From JAFDZV01 sp048594725 (GTDB lineage: Bacteria; Bacteroidota; Ignavibacteria; OLB7): a stretch of DNA of 64,000 nucleotides. Below, one piece after another: positions 25,901 through 33,728 of this stretch. The notes under the pieces are model-generated. The model ran no database searches. It was not told where the DNA came from and saw only the letters and a list, made by a program, of their open reading frames with translations. Location: NCBI GenBank assembly GCA_048594725.1, contig JBMDXA010000164.1, positions 4,107 through 68,106 on the forward strand, read 5' to 3'. A program made the position numbers and the translations under genes. The first letter of the stretch is position 1; each line of letters begins with the position of its first letter.

Positions 25901-26639
25901 GGAAAAGGAGCTTCAGCGCATCTCCGAACGGAAGATCTACATCCCGTCCGGCGGTTATATCATCCTCGACCAGACAGAGGCGATGATGGTGATCGACGTG
26001 AACTCCGGCCGCTATGCCGGCAAGAAGGATCAGGAACTGAACTCCCTGAGGACGAACCTGGAATCGGCGCGGGAGATCGCCCGGCAGATCAGGCTTCGCG
26101 ATATCGGCGGCCTTATCGTGGTGGACTTCATCGATCTCTACGATGAGAAGAACCGCAAGAAGGTCTATGATGAGCTGAAGAAGGAGATGAAAAAGGACCG
26201 CGCCAAATCGGTGGTGCTGCCGATGACCCAGTTCGGCCTGGTGCAGATGACCCGCCAGCGCATCCGCCAGCAGGTGGTGCAGACCATCTCCGAGCCCTGC
26301 CCGATCTGCTCCGGCAGCGGCCTGGTGCAGTCGAAAAGCACCGTGGTGCGGAACATCGAACGATGGATCCAGCGCTTCAAGGAGGGCTCGCGCGAGTTCC
26401 GCCTGACCCTCTCGGCCAACCCGAGCATCATCGATTATCTCACCGAAGGGGAGATGAGCCGCCTGACCAGGATGATGCTCAAGTATTTCGTCCGCATCAA
26501 GGTGGTGCCCGATGATTCGCTCCCGGTGGAGGAGTTCCATTTCCACTCCCTCCGCAGCCAGAGCGATATCACCGATAAATTCGCCGACGACAACGGATCG
26601 AAAAAGAAGGCGAGAAAAACCGAAGATATCGCAGCCTGA
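22989..26639 (+). CDS. rng: Ribonuclease E/G family endoribonuclease with giant charged insertion in its S1 domain (1216 aa)
   Basis: RNase E/G cuts single-stranded A/U-rich RNA for mRNA turnover and rRNA or tRNA maturation. The N-terminus MKKEIIINATSTEIRVA and GSIYLGRVERVVQGMNAAF are the first half of the S1/RNase-H-like region. The S1 fold stops at about residue 85 (FSDVG, then DEFKDLL) and resumes at about 780 (FQTKRSGEV). In between lie about 700 residues of Arg/Asp/Glu/Gly polyampholyte, with two acidic patches (DDEDDDDEE; DEEDDDLD), a basic RRRRRKRGRRGGRGRNRKR block and an Ala/Pro/Lys-rich tail. The catalytic core is complete: MMVIDVNSG (Asp1003), GGLIVVDFIDL (Asp1046) and the Zn-link CPICSGSG (Cys1104, Cys1107). 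Typical RNase G is about 500 aa. The symbol rng is a family label; rne would be equally fair. Confidence 0.93.
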   Translation: MKKEIIINATSTEIRVAITEDDRLAEIFLEVPDKERHVGSIYLGRVERVVQGMNAAFIDIGETQDAFLHFSDVGSALDEFKDLLDDKDDEDDDDEEIEKDPPSKPETRPAEGKERRNDRGRKDDHRRDGTEKSAEDRPAESREPSGRQGDDRRKQERNGRSDARPEGRENREGRAEGRDGRNGRGTEGRSEGRPEGRREGRGEGRSEGREERRDRDNRRDARPEGRDRDGRREDRPEGRRDDRREGNREERAGSREPQAEGSHRDEAPKETDSRREGRGRDDRRGNGRDRDRRDRAPETREEQEELASRLPVEPDTHDYDEEDDDLDLPEGLDEGTSDEEGGDGTDSADGDDAGGRRRRRKRGRRGGRGRNRKRNSEQGEGDERPEAGAGGPDIAGNNNEMPSLETPRTERNDRPRDGQRNDRRQEERAERRPDNREGRPAGDRDRDRDREGERNGERDRDRNRDRQQARPERSERPQEGRRDQRNEPERPQSEEGTAETPRTDKEQKNDRRDRHGRDRRRGNRWEGRREADAQETGERSEEPRAQAPEARREDRRDDRNERRPAERAEERQEPREARRDDRQESPREERSGRYSSDRRDGRREEPRREREEERPAGVPPAREPQARAEEPSPVSEPRQRYDRGENRRGPRQERERPAQPEAAPELPAPVATAPAATAPAAAPQENREEKPVKPARAPRASRAKKPAAEPTEAAAAVPAPAAEKTVKPARRTSRAAKPADTPPSGEAPAETPRPKRPSRAKRPRSGDDDAPVKGSTVDAKLPTFQTKRSGEVTIALEKGQDVIVQVTRESYASKGVRVTTKVSLPGRFLVLLPLDPAIGISRKVQNMKERRRLRRIAKSILPEGHGCIIRTVAQDKDEEVIKQDLMKLIENWREIEQKIKVREQPGLLYKDQSIANTVMRDLFTPDTNRVVIDNKALYKEIRDYVEWAAPQLVNKVELYSGQQPVFDKCGVEKELQRISERKIYIPSGGYIILDQTEAMMVIDVNSGRYAGKKDQELNSLRTNLESAREIARQIRLRDIGGLIVVDFIDLYDEKNRKKVYDELKKEMKKDRAKSVVLPMTQFGLVQMTRQRIRQQVVQTISEPCPICSGSGLVQSKSTVVRNIERWIQRFKEGSREFRLTLSANPSIIDYLTEGEMSRLTRMMLKYFVRIKVVPDDSLPVEEFHFHSLRSQSDITDKFADDNGSKKKARKTEDIAA

Positions 26640-26652
26640 TACTGATCGCTGT

Positions 26653-26686
26653 ACAACGGAGCCGGCCCACCAGCCGGCTCCGTTGT
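26653..26686 (+). terminator. Terminator after the RNase E/G gene
   Basis: ACAACGGAGCCGGC (26653-26666) and its perfect complement GCCGGCTCCGTTGT (26673-26686) with a 6-nt loop; it begins 13 bp after the stop. Almost no T-tract follows (TAGAAG). Confidence 0.7.
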
Positions 26687-26837
26687 TAGAAGAAGCCGGA
26701 AGAAGAATATGAGGCTCCCCCGGCTCCTGCCCCCGCCGGCGCTTTCTTCTGGCTCTCTCTCCTCCCCGTTTCGCATATTCCACGATTCCCTGTGGGAACA
26801 GCCAACTGAACATGACGCAATCCTGCGAGCAACTACC

Positions 26838-27986
26838 TTGCAACAACTGACCATTCTCGGATCGACAGGCTCCATCGGCACCCAGACCCTGGATGTGGTG
26901 CGGCGCAATCCCGGACGATATCGCGCGGCCTGCCTTACCACCAACTCCAATATCGAGCTACTGGCCCGGCAGATCGGGGAATTCCACCCCGATACCGTCG
27001 TGGTGTGCCATGAACCTTCCGCCGCAGAGCTGCGCGCCCGCTGCGGAAAAGAGGTACGGGTGCTGGAGGGGGAGGATGCTCTTGCGGAGGTAGCCTCGGC
27101 GCCCGATATCGATGTGGTGATGAGCGCACTGGTGGGATTTGTGGGCCTGGCCCCCACCATCGCCGCCATACGCGCCGGAAAACGCGTGGCGCTGGCGAAC
27201 AAGGAAACCCTGGTGGTGGCCGGGGAGCTTATCAACTCTCTTCTGAAGCAATACAACGCAACGCTGATCCCGGTGGACAGCGAGCACAGCGCCATCTTCC
27301 AGTGCCTTGTGGGAGAGCCGGCCGGCTCCATCGAGCGGATCGTGCTTACCGCCTCCGGCGGGCCGTTCCGGGAGCTTCCGGCCGAGCAGTTCGGCGAGGT
27401 GACCCTGGAGCGGGCGCTGAAACATCCCAACTGGAGCATGGGGCCGAAGATCACCATCGATTCGGCCACGCTGATGAACAAGGGGCTGGAAGTGATCGAG
27501 GCGCGCTGGCTCTTCGATCTCCCGCTCGAAAAAGTGGGGGTGGTGGTGCACCCGCAATCGATAGTGCACTCGATGGTGGAGTTCATCGATGGCTCGGTGA
27601 AAGCGCAACTCGGCATGCCCGATATGCGTGTACCGATCCAGTATGCCCTGGCCTGGCCCGAACGGATCGCCAACGATTTCGAGCGCCTCTCCCTGGCGCG
27701 TATCGGCACCCTCACCTTCCAGGAACCGGACGCCGGCCGCTTCCCCTGCCTGCGGCTGGCCTACGAGGCACTGCAACGGATGGGAACCGCACCGGCAACC
27801 CTGAACGCCGCCAACGAGGTGGCCGTGGCCGCATTTCTGGAGGAGCGGATCGGCTTTACCGATATCCCCCGCCTGATAGAACGGGCGCTGGAGGAATCGG
27901 CAATCCAGGATGATCCCTCGCTCGATAATATCTTGGCGGCCGATAAACGAACACGGGAAGCAGTTCGTTCTTATCTTGTACAGTAG
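26838..27986 (+). CDS. dxr: 1-deoxy-D-xylulose 5-phosphate reductoisomerase
   Basis: Second enzyme of the MEP isoprenoid pathway: converts DXP to 2-C-methyl-D-erythritol 4-phosphate with NADPH and a divalent metal. Visible motifs: GSTGSIGTQTLDVV (NADPH fold), ALANKETLVVAGE, PVDSEHSAIFQ (metal ligands Asp/Glu), ALKHPNWSMGPKITIDSATL with MNKGLEVIEA, VHPQSIVHSMVEF, and NAANEVAVAAFLE. The start is set at TTG 26838 (LQQLTILGS), matching the usual MKxLTILGS beginning and giving 382 aa. An upstream ATG at 26709 in the same frame would add 43 non-conserved residues. It is followed about 190 bp later by rseP, a common dxr-rseP neighbourhood. Confidence 0.95.
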   Translation: MQQLTILGSTGSIGTQTLDVVRRNPGRYRAACLTTNSNIELLARQIGEFHPDTVVVCHEPSAAELRARCGKEVRVLEGEDALAEVASAPDIDVVMSALVGFVGLAPTIAAIRAGKRVALANKETLVVAGELINSLLKQYNATLIPVDSEHSAIFQCLVGEPAGSIERIVLTASGGPFRELPAEQFGEVTLERALKHPNWSMGPKITIDSATLMNKGLEVIEARWLFDLPLEKVGVVVHPQSIVHSMVEFIDGSVKAQLGMPDMRVPIQYALAWPERIANDFERLSLARIGTLTFQEPDAGRFPCLRLAYEALQRMGTAPATLNAANEVAVAAFLEERIGFTDIPRLIERALEESAIQDDPSLDNILAADKRTREAVRSYLVQ

Positions 27987-28177
27987 CAGCAGACGAGGCC
28001 GGGCCCACCCGAATCCGCTCCTGGAACCGGATACGAGCAGCAGAACTATCGCTGCGGGCAACCGTATCGGCACCCCCAGGCGGGGATGGTAACATTTCTT
28101 GATATATTTCTCCCCGGCTGCCCTGATACCCTCAGATTTCGAGGCCTCTGCCGCCTCATCATGTAGTCTCTATTGCC

Positions 28178-29539
28178 ATGTTCTATATCGAAGCCGTACT
28201 GGCTTTCATCGTACTTGTCGGTATTCTGGTCTTCGTCCATGAGATGGGCCACTTCCTGGCCGCTCGCTGGTGCGGTGTCCGGGCCGATGTCTTCGCCGTC
28301 GGAATGGGGCCGCGCCTGTTCGGCTGGAACCGGAGAACCGGTTTCACCTTCGGCAAGCTCCCGGCCGATCTGGAGCTTGAGGGGGATACCGATTACCGTA
28401 TCTCCGCATTCCCGATAGGCGGCTATGTGAAGATCGCCGGCATGGTCGATGAGAGCATGGATACCGAGTTCACCACGCGCCCGCCGGAACCATGGGAGTT
28501 CCGCTCGAAGAACACCTTCCAGAAGGCTTTCATCATCTCCGCCGGGGTGATTATGAACTTCATCCTCGCGGTGATCGTGTTCGCCCTGCTGAACTTCACC
28601 GAGGGGAAGACCTGGTACGCCACCACCACGGTGGGGCATATCCCGGAGACCAGCGCCGCGGCCGCCGCCGGCCTGCGCCCCGGAGACCGCATCACCGCGG
28701 TCAACGGCGAGCCGGTGAAGTACTTCCAGGAGATCCCGCGCAAGATCTATATCGAACATGCCGACGAGGATATCACCCTTGCGGTGGACCGCGCCGGTAC
28801 CCCCGCAACCATCACCATCCCCCGCTCCAGGATTCCCGAGCAGAGCATGGAGCTTTCGGTGATCCCCTACTCCAGCTCGCACTACGTGGAGATCAAGGAA
28901 GTGGTGAAGGATACCCCCGCCGAAAAGGCAGGGCTGAAGCCGGGTGATGTTGTCACCCGTGCCGATGGGCGTGATATATGGGCACACGATGATTTCACCC
29001 AGCATATCGCCGAGAACAAGGACAAGGTGGTCACGCTGGAGATACGGCGCAACGGCCAGGTCATGTTCATCCCGGTGAAACCGACCGCCGATGCGAAGAT
29101 CGGTACCATGCTCTCCACCTATAACGGCCCGCTCGAACGGATCGATTACGGGTTCGGCGAGGCGATATCCTCAGGGTTCGATGAGACCATCGCGGTTACC
29201 GCCGGCACCTTCGGCCTTGTGGGAAAACTTCTCAGCGGCGATGCCAAGCTGAAGGACTCCGTGGGAGGACCGGTGATGATCGCCAGCGTGGCCCAGCAGA
29301 CCGCCGCGCGCGGCCTTGCCGAGTTCCTGAAGCTGATGGGTGCCCTCTCGGTGACCCTCGCCTGCATGAACATCCTGCCAATCCCCGCGCTCGACGGCGG
29401 GCATCTGATCTTCATCCTTATCGAAGGGACCATCCGCCGCGAGGTTCCGCTGAAGATCCGTATGGCGATCCAGCAGGTCGGCTTCGCCCTGCTGCTCATC
29501 TTCATGGCGTTCGTCCTCTATAACGACGTCACCAGATAA
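28178..29539 (+). CDS. rseP: Site-2 metalloprotease RseP
   Basis: A 453-residue inner-membrane zinc protease that cuts transmembrane segments (anti-sigma factors, remnant signal peptides). The first helix carries HEMGH (His21, Glu22, His25) and the late motif NILPIPALDGGHL around residue 400 supplies the Asp ligand. Two PDZ domains lie between (around AAAAAGLRPGDRITAV and DTPAEKAGLKPGDVV). At least four hydrophobic segments are present, including ISAGVIMNFILAVIVFALL. The ATG at 28178 places the catalytic helix at the very N-terminus, as expected. Position after dxr matches many Gram-negative genomes. Confidence 0.95.
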   Translation: MFYIEAVLAFIVLVGILVFVHEMGHFLAARWCGVRADVFAVGMGPRLFGWNRRTGFTFGKLPADLELEGDTDYRISAFPIGGYVKIAGMVDESMDTEFTTRPPEPWEFRSKNTFQKAFIISAGVIMNFILAVIVFALLNFTEGKTWYATTTVGHIPETSAAAAAGLRPGDRITAVNGEPVKYFQEIPRKIYIEHADEDITLAVDRAGTPATITIPRSRIPEQSMELSVIPYSSSHYVEIKEVVKDTPAEKAGLKPGDVVTRADGRDIWAHDDFTQHIAENKDKVVTLEIRRNGQVMFIPVKPTADAKIGTMLSTYNGPLERIDYGFGEAISSGFDETIAVTAGTFGLVGKLLSGDAKLKDSVGGPVMIASVAQQTAARGLAEFLKLMGALSVTLACMNILPIPALDGGHLIFILIEGTIRREVPLKIRMAIQQVGFALLLIFMAFVLYNDVTR

Positions 29540-29602
29540 CCGGCCGGCCGGCACCGTCCGCCATACATCTCCCCGCCGGTAGAGACGGGGACTCCGTTCC
29601 AG

Positions 29603-29634
29603 CGCCAAGGGCGGCACCGTTGCCGGTCTTGGCG
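29603..29634 (+). terminator. Hairpin downstream of rseP
   Basis: CGCCAAG (29603-29609) pairs with CTTGGCG (29628-29634), with an inner GGCA/TGCC stem; a TTCTGCCTTTCG tail follows. It lies between rseP and surE and probably terminates or attenuates between them. Confidence 0.45.
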
Positions 29635-29748
29635 TTCTGCCTTTCGTGCGGCGCCTGCGGGATAGGAAGTTACGCCGGAGCGGATAGCCCGGATACCTCC
29701 CCTCCCTTCTTCCGGCCCGCCGCCTGACAACATCGTCTGATCCGTACC

Positions 29749-30621
29749 GTGAATTCAAAACCTCGCATTCTTATCTCGAACGACGACGGCATCGACGCCC
29801 CCGGCATCGTGGCACTGGCCTCGGCGCTGGCCTCGGTGGGAGATGTCACCGTGGTGGCCCCCGATACGCAACGCTCGGCCGTGGGGCATGCGCTCACCGT
29901 GGCGGTGCCGCTCCGCGCTACCAGGCATTATCGCCATGGAGCGCCGGCCGGATGGGCGGTAAGCGGATATCCCGCCGATTGCATCAAGCTGGCGGTGAAA
30001 CATCTTCTGCCGGATGGCCCCCCCGATATCGTCGTCAGCGGCATCAACCACGGCCGCAACACCGCCCTCTCGCTGATCTATTCCGGAACGGTGTCGGCGG
30101 CCACCGAGGGAACCGTACTCGGCATCCCCTCGATCGCCTTCTCGCTGGATGATTTCTCCCACACCGCCGATTTCAGCTACGCCGCGAAGGTGGCCGCATG
30201 GCTGGTCCCGATCGTGGCCGAACGGGGTCTGCCCCGCGGCATCCTCCTGAACGTCAATATCCCGGCGGTGCCGGAGACGGAGATCCGGGGGGTGCGTGTG
30301 GTGCCCCAGGCGGAGTCGTACTGGAACGATCACTACGAGCTGCGCCAGGACCCGATGGACCGACCCTACTACTGGCTGGCCGGCGAACATGTGATCCTCG
30401 GACCGAAACAGAGCGACGACCCCATGATCGACGAAGGCTACGTCACCATCACCCCGGTGCACTACCGGCTCACCGACGAGCCGATGATAACGGAGTTGAA
30501 GGGATGGGGGATCGAATCGGACGAGGGGCCGGGAAGCGCTTCCGGCCCAGGCCCGGAATCCGGCACCGAGTCCGGCAGCCCCGATACCCCTTCCGAAACC
30601 ACAGAACCGAAGCGCCAGTAA
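29749..30621 (+). CDS. surE: 5'/3'-nucleotidase SurE
   Basis: Metal-dependent nucleoside monophosphate phosphatase (SurE family). The N-terminal ILISNDDGIDAPGI carries the Asp-Asp metal ligands; VVAPDTQRSAVGHALT and VVSGINHGRNTALSLIYSGT (Asn ligand and Rossmann-like core) follow. The start is the GTG at 29749, directly before the conserved strand. The catalytic part ends around residue 250; the last ~40 residues are a Gly/Ser/Pro/Glu-rich low-complexity tail (GPGSASGPGPESGTESGS) not typical of SurE. Its stop lies 13 bp before the LptF/G gene start, so the two are probably co-transcribed. Confidence 0.93.
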   Translation: MNSKPRILISNDDGIDAPGIVALASALASVGDVTVVAPDTQRSAVGHALTVAVPLRATRHYRHGAPAGWAVSGYPADCIKLAVKHLLPDGPPDIVVSGINHGRNTALSLIYSGTVSAATEGTVLGIPSIAFSLDDFSHTADFSYAAKVAAWLVPIVAERGLPRGILLNVNIPAVPETEIRGVRVVPQAESYWNDHYELRQDPMDRPYYWLAGEHVILGPKQSDDPMIDEGYVTITPVHYRLTDEPMITELKGWGIESDEGPGSASGPGPESGTESGSPDTPSETTEPKRQ

Positions 30622-30634
30622 CGCCAGGCCGAGC

Positions 30635-31792
30635 ATGGACAGGATCGACCGTTACATACTCCGGCAGTTCGTCATGACCTTCATGTTCGGGCTGCTCGCA
30701 TTCATCGTGATCTATATCGCGGTGGATCTGATGGAGAATCTGGATGATTTCTTCGACCGCAACGTCGAGAGCCCGATCATCCTTCAGTATTATATCTACA
30801 TGATCCCCGATATCGTGCACCTGATCGTGCCGATCGGAATGCTCCTTGCCAGCCTCTTCACCGTGGGACGGCTGGATACCACCAACGAGCTTACGGCCAT
30901 CCGCGCCGGCGGACGGAGCATGCGCCGCCTTGCCGCCCCCCTGTTCCTCTTCGGATTGCTGGTCAGCGGCGGCATGATCTATTTCGATGGATGGGTGGTG
31001 CCGGTCACCAACAAACTCCATTTCGCCATCAAGCGGCAGTATCTCGGCAAGGATGTCATCGGCGGACAGCGGAATGTCTTTCTCCGCATCTCTCCCTCGG
31101 TCAATCTGCTGATGGATTATTTCGATCCGGCCAAGGGAGAGGCCAGCCAGGTGAGCATCGAGCGGTTCGATACGGCGGCTGCAATGGTGGTCTCGTCGCT
31201 GGACCGCAGCGGCGCAACCGCCGCGCATGTGGCAACCGATACCATCAGCGCGCTGAAGATCACCGAACGGATCGACGCCACCTCCATGCGGTTCGATACC
31301 ACCAAGAACGTCTGGGTGATGGTCTCCGGCGTGGCCCGCAACTTCAGCGATCCGGCGCGCGTGGCGGCCACACCGTTCGTGGAGCGCGAGATCCCCTTCC
31401 TCCCGATCACCCCGCATGAGCTGAACCTCTCGCAGCAGCATGTCAACGAGCTGACGCTGGAGGAGTTCCGTGGCCGTATCGAACAGGAGCGGATCGGCGG
31501 GCGCGATGTGAACCGCCTGCTGGTGGATTATTATGCGAAATTCTCCTTCCCCTTCGCCGCGATGATCGTGATCTTCTTCGGCATCCCCTTCTCCAGCGGA
31601 CAGCGCAAGGGGGGCGCCGCCGTGCAGATCGCGGTTACCGCGCTGGTCAGCGCCATATACCTGATCCTGACCGAAGTGAGCAAGACCTTCAGCTACGCCG
31701 ATGTGGTCCCCCCGATTCTCACCGCCTGGATGGTGAACATTCTCTTCCTGCTGGTGGGCATGTTCAATCTGTACCGGATCGAGCGAGGGTAG
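30635..31792 (+). CDS. LptF/LptG-family lipopolysaccharide export permease (385 aa)
   Basis: YjgP/YjgQ-type inner-membrane permease; with LptB it extracts LPS for transport to the outer membrane. The opening MDRIDRYILRQFVMTFMFGL and LLAFIVIYIAVDLMENLDDF are characteristic. Three N-terminal membrane spans come first, then a large periplasmic jellyroll (about residues 125-290), then three C-terminal spans (FPFAAMIVIFFGIPFSS; AVQIAVTALVSAIYLIL; ILTAWMVNILFLLVGMF). The RIDRY/ENLDDF start is more LptG-like, but LptF cannot be excluded. It is 13 bp downstream of surE. Its stop is followed at once by heptad repeats instead of a clear terminator stem. Confidence 0.9.
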   Translation: MDRIDRYILRQFVMTFMFGLLAFIVIYIAVDLMENLDDFFDRNVESPIILQYYIYMIPDIVHLIVPIGMLLASLFTVGRLDTTNELTAIRAGGRSMRRLAAPLFLFGLLVSGGMIYFDGWVVPVTNKLHFAIKRQYLGKDVIGGQRNVFLRISPSVNLLMDYFDPAKGEASQVSIERFDTAAAMVVSSLDRSGATAAHVATDTISALKITERIDATSMRFDTTKNVWVMVSGVARNFSDPARVAATPFVEREIPFLPITPHELNLSQQHVNELTLEEFRGRIEQERIGGRDVNRLLVDYYAKFSFPFAAMIVIFFGIPFSSGQRKGGAAVQIAVTALVSAIYLILTEVSKTFSYADVVPPILTAWMVNILFLLVGMFNLYRIERG

Positions 31793-31796
31793 GGGA

Positions 31797-31900
31797 ATTT
31801 TAGATTTTCGATTTTGGATTTTCGATTGGGGAAGCCGCGGAGGAAAGAGCGACGAGAGAAGAGGGGATGTTCGATTTTAGATTTACGATTTTAGATTGGG
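31797..31900 (+). repeat. Two heptameric repeat arrays 3' of the Lpt permease gene
   Basis: 31797-31828 reads GAATTTTAGATTTTCGATTT and continues to TTGGATTTTCGATTGGGG: clean 7-bp units right after the stop codon at 31792. A second copy (31870-31900, TTCGATTTTAGATTTACGAT onward) follows, separated by GGAGGAAAGAGCGACGAGAG. The related GGAGGAAAAAGCAACGAGAG comes after the second copy, so a ~70-bp unit is itself duplicated. Confidence 0.7.
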
Positions 31901-32130
31901 GGAAGTCACGGAGGAAAAAGCAACGAGAGAAAAATCGGCTGGCAGATCAGGACTCTTCTCTCGTTGCTGCTGGAGCAGCTTTCACTATGGTTACTCTGTT
32001 GTGGCCCCCGGAGCCAACACCTATAGGTGTTGCCTATCTGTAGCATGGCCCCTCCCCTCTCCCCATTCCGGAAGCTCCGTAGGAGCGGCCCATTCTTCCT
32101 GGTGTGAAAATGCTTAGCTCCATTGAAGTC

Positions 32131-32240
32131 CCCACTGTTCGCGCGGAGTTCTACTCCGTGCGAGGTGCTAGCAGCAGGGGTCGCGGAGTCGAACGTCGCG
32201 ACAACGCATCTCAAAAACATATCCGTAGGTACGTAAGCAC
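32131..32240 (-). repeat. Composite palindromic repeat, copy B (inverted relative to copy A)
   Basis: Reverse-complementing this stretch gives the same order as 15301-15415: flank TACGTACCTACGGATATGTT, palindrome GTCGCG...CGCGAC (32180-32202), spacer CCCCTGCTGCTAGCACCTC, palindrome GCACGGAGT-AGA-ACTCCGCGC (32141-32161), GAACAGTG. It lies about 70 bp upstream of moeA and fills the moeA promoter region. Confidence 0.75.
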
Positions 32241-32309
32241 CTATGCCTCAGTGCCTGCGTTTCTCTCTTCCTAACAACCAGGCTCTACGCGCTACTATCT
32301 ATCTCCTCC

Positions 32310-33527
32310 ATGCTCGACTACACCAGCGCACTCCGTATCGTACTCGACAACTGCCGGGACGATCGCCCCGTTGAAACCGTTCCGCTCGTCCTCTCGCTCG
32401 GACGGGTGCTGGCCGGGCCGGTCGTGGCGGCGGAAAATATTCCGGCGGCGCCCAACTCCGCGATGGACGGCTATGCCGTGCGCGCCGAGGATCTGGCGGG
32501 AGCATCGCCGGAACGGCCGGCGCGGCTGGCGGTTGTAGGAGAGGCATCGGCGGGAACGCTCTTCCAGGGAACGCTGGGACAGGGGGAAGCGGTGCGGATC
32601 ATGACCGGCGGGCTGTTGCCGGAAGGGGCAAACGCGGTGGTGGAGGTGGAGGCGACATCGGAGGCGGACGGCATCGTGGAAGCGCGCAGGGCACTACGGC
32701 TGGGGGAATCGATACGGAATGCGGGGGATGATCTCCGCGCCGGATCGGTGGCGATAGAATCGGGCAAACGCATCACCCCCGGCGATATCGGCGTGCTGGC
32801 CTCGCTCGGCATAGTCAATGTTCCGGTGCGGGTGAAACCGAAGGTGGGCATACTCTCCACCGGCAACGAGATCGTGGAGCCGTTTAAAACTCCTTCCCCC
32901 GGCGGAGTACGCAACAGCACCGGACCCGCCCTCTACGCGGCGTGCGTGGAGGCGGGCGCCGAGCCGATCGATCTGGGCATCGCCCGCGACGACCGCGAGG
33001 AGCTGGAGGAGAAACTGGAGGAGGGGCTCCGCTACGATCTCCTGCTGACCACCGGCGGCGTCTCGGCCGGCATCTACGATTTCGTGCAGCAGATCCTCCC
33101 CGCGCTCGGCGTGCAGGTGCAGTTCCACAAGGTGAAGATCAAGCCGGGAAAACCGGTGCTCTTCGGGACATACGATGAGGGGGAGCAGCGCACCCTGGTC
33201 TTCGGTCTGCCCGGCAACCCGGTCTCCACGCTGGTGACGTTCCGCCAGTTCGTGGCCCCGGCGCTCGCCGCCCTGCTCCACCGCCGGGAATCGGCCATCC
33301 CCCTTCAGGCCCGCCTTGCAACCCCCATCGCCAAACGTGACGACAAGCGCCATTTCGTCCGGGCCATCCTCGCCACCGCAGAGGATGGCGCTCTGATGGT
33401 CTCCACCACCGGCTCGCAGTCCAGCGGCGCCATGAGTTCCATGAGCCGCGCCAACTGCCTGATCGTGCTCCCCGAAGAGAGCCGGACCCCGGCACCCGGT
33501 GATATGGTGATGGTGGAAATGATGTAG
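32310..33527 (+). CDS. moeA: Molybdopterin molybdenumtransferase MoeA
   Basis: Inserts molybdate into adenylated molybdopterin, the last step of molybdenum cofactor synthesis; cytoplasmic. The N-terminal region has the family block NIPAAPNSAMDGYAVRAEDL. The central MoCF-binding domain has GILSTGNEIVEP, NSTGPALYAA, TTGGVSAGIYDF (catalytic loop) and GLPGNPVSTLVTF; the C-terminal beta domain ends the protein. At 405 residues it is standard. No other moa, moe or mob gene lies nearby, so it is separated from the rest of the pathway. Confidence 0.95.
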   Translation: MLDYTSALRIVLDNCRDDRPVETVPLVLSLGRVLAGPVVAAENIPAAPNSAMDGYAVRAEDLAGASPERPARLAVVGEASAGTLFQGTLGQGEAVRIMTGGLLPEGANAVVEVEATSEADGIVEARRALRLGESIRNAGDDLRAGSVAIESGKRITPGDIGVLASLGIVNVPVRVKPKVGILSTGNEIVEPFKTPSPGGVRNSTGPALYAACVEAGAEPIDLGIARDDREELEEKLEEGLRYDLLLTTGGVSAGIYDFVQQILPALGVQVQFHKVKIKPGKPVLFGTYDEGEQRTLVFGLPGNPVSTLVTFRQFVAPALAALLHRRESAIPLQARLATPIAKRDDKRHFVRAILATAEDGALMVSTTGSQSSGAMSSMSRANCLIVLPEESRTPAPGDMVMVEMM

Positions 33528-33728
33528 GAGGAGAGATGGTAGCGAATAGCCTGTAGTCCCCGCCCGCGGCGGCTGTCGCTGGTGTGGGCCGCAGCCGCAA
33601 GCCCGCAGCGGCAGAATGAACACCATGCGGGCCGTTCTCGTTCTCCGCTGTATTTTGGCCCCGGACTCCAAGACCCCGGATTCCGGACCTCTTCTCCTTC
33701 GACCCCTCGACTCTCAACCGATACCAAC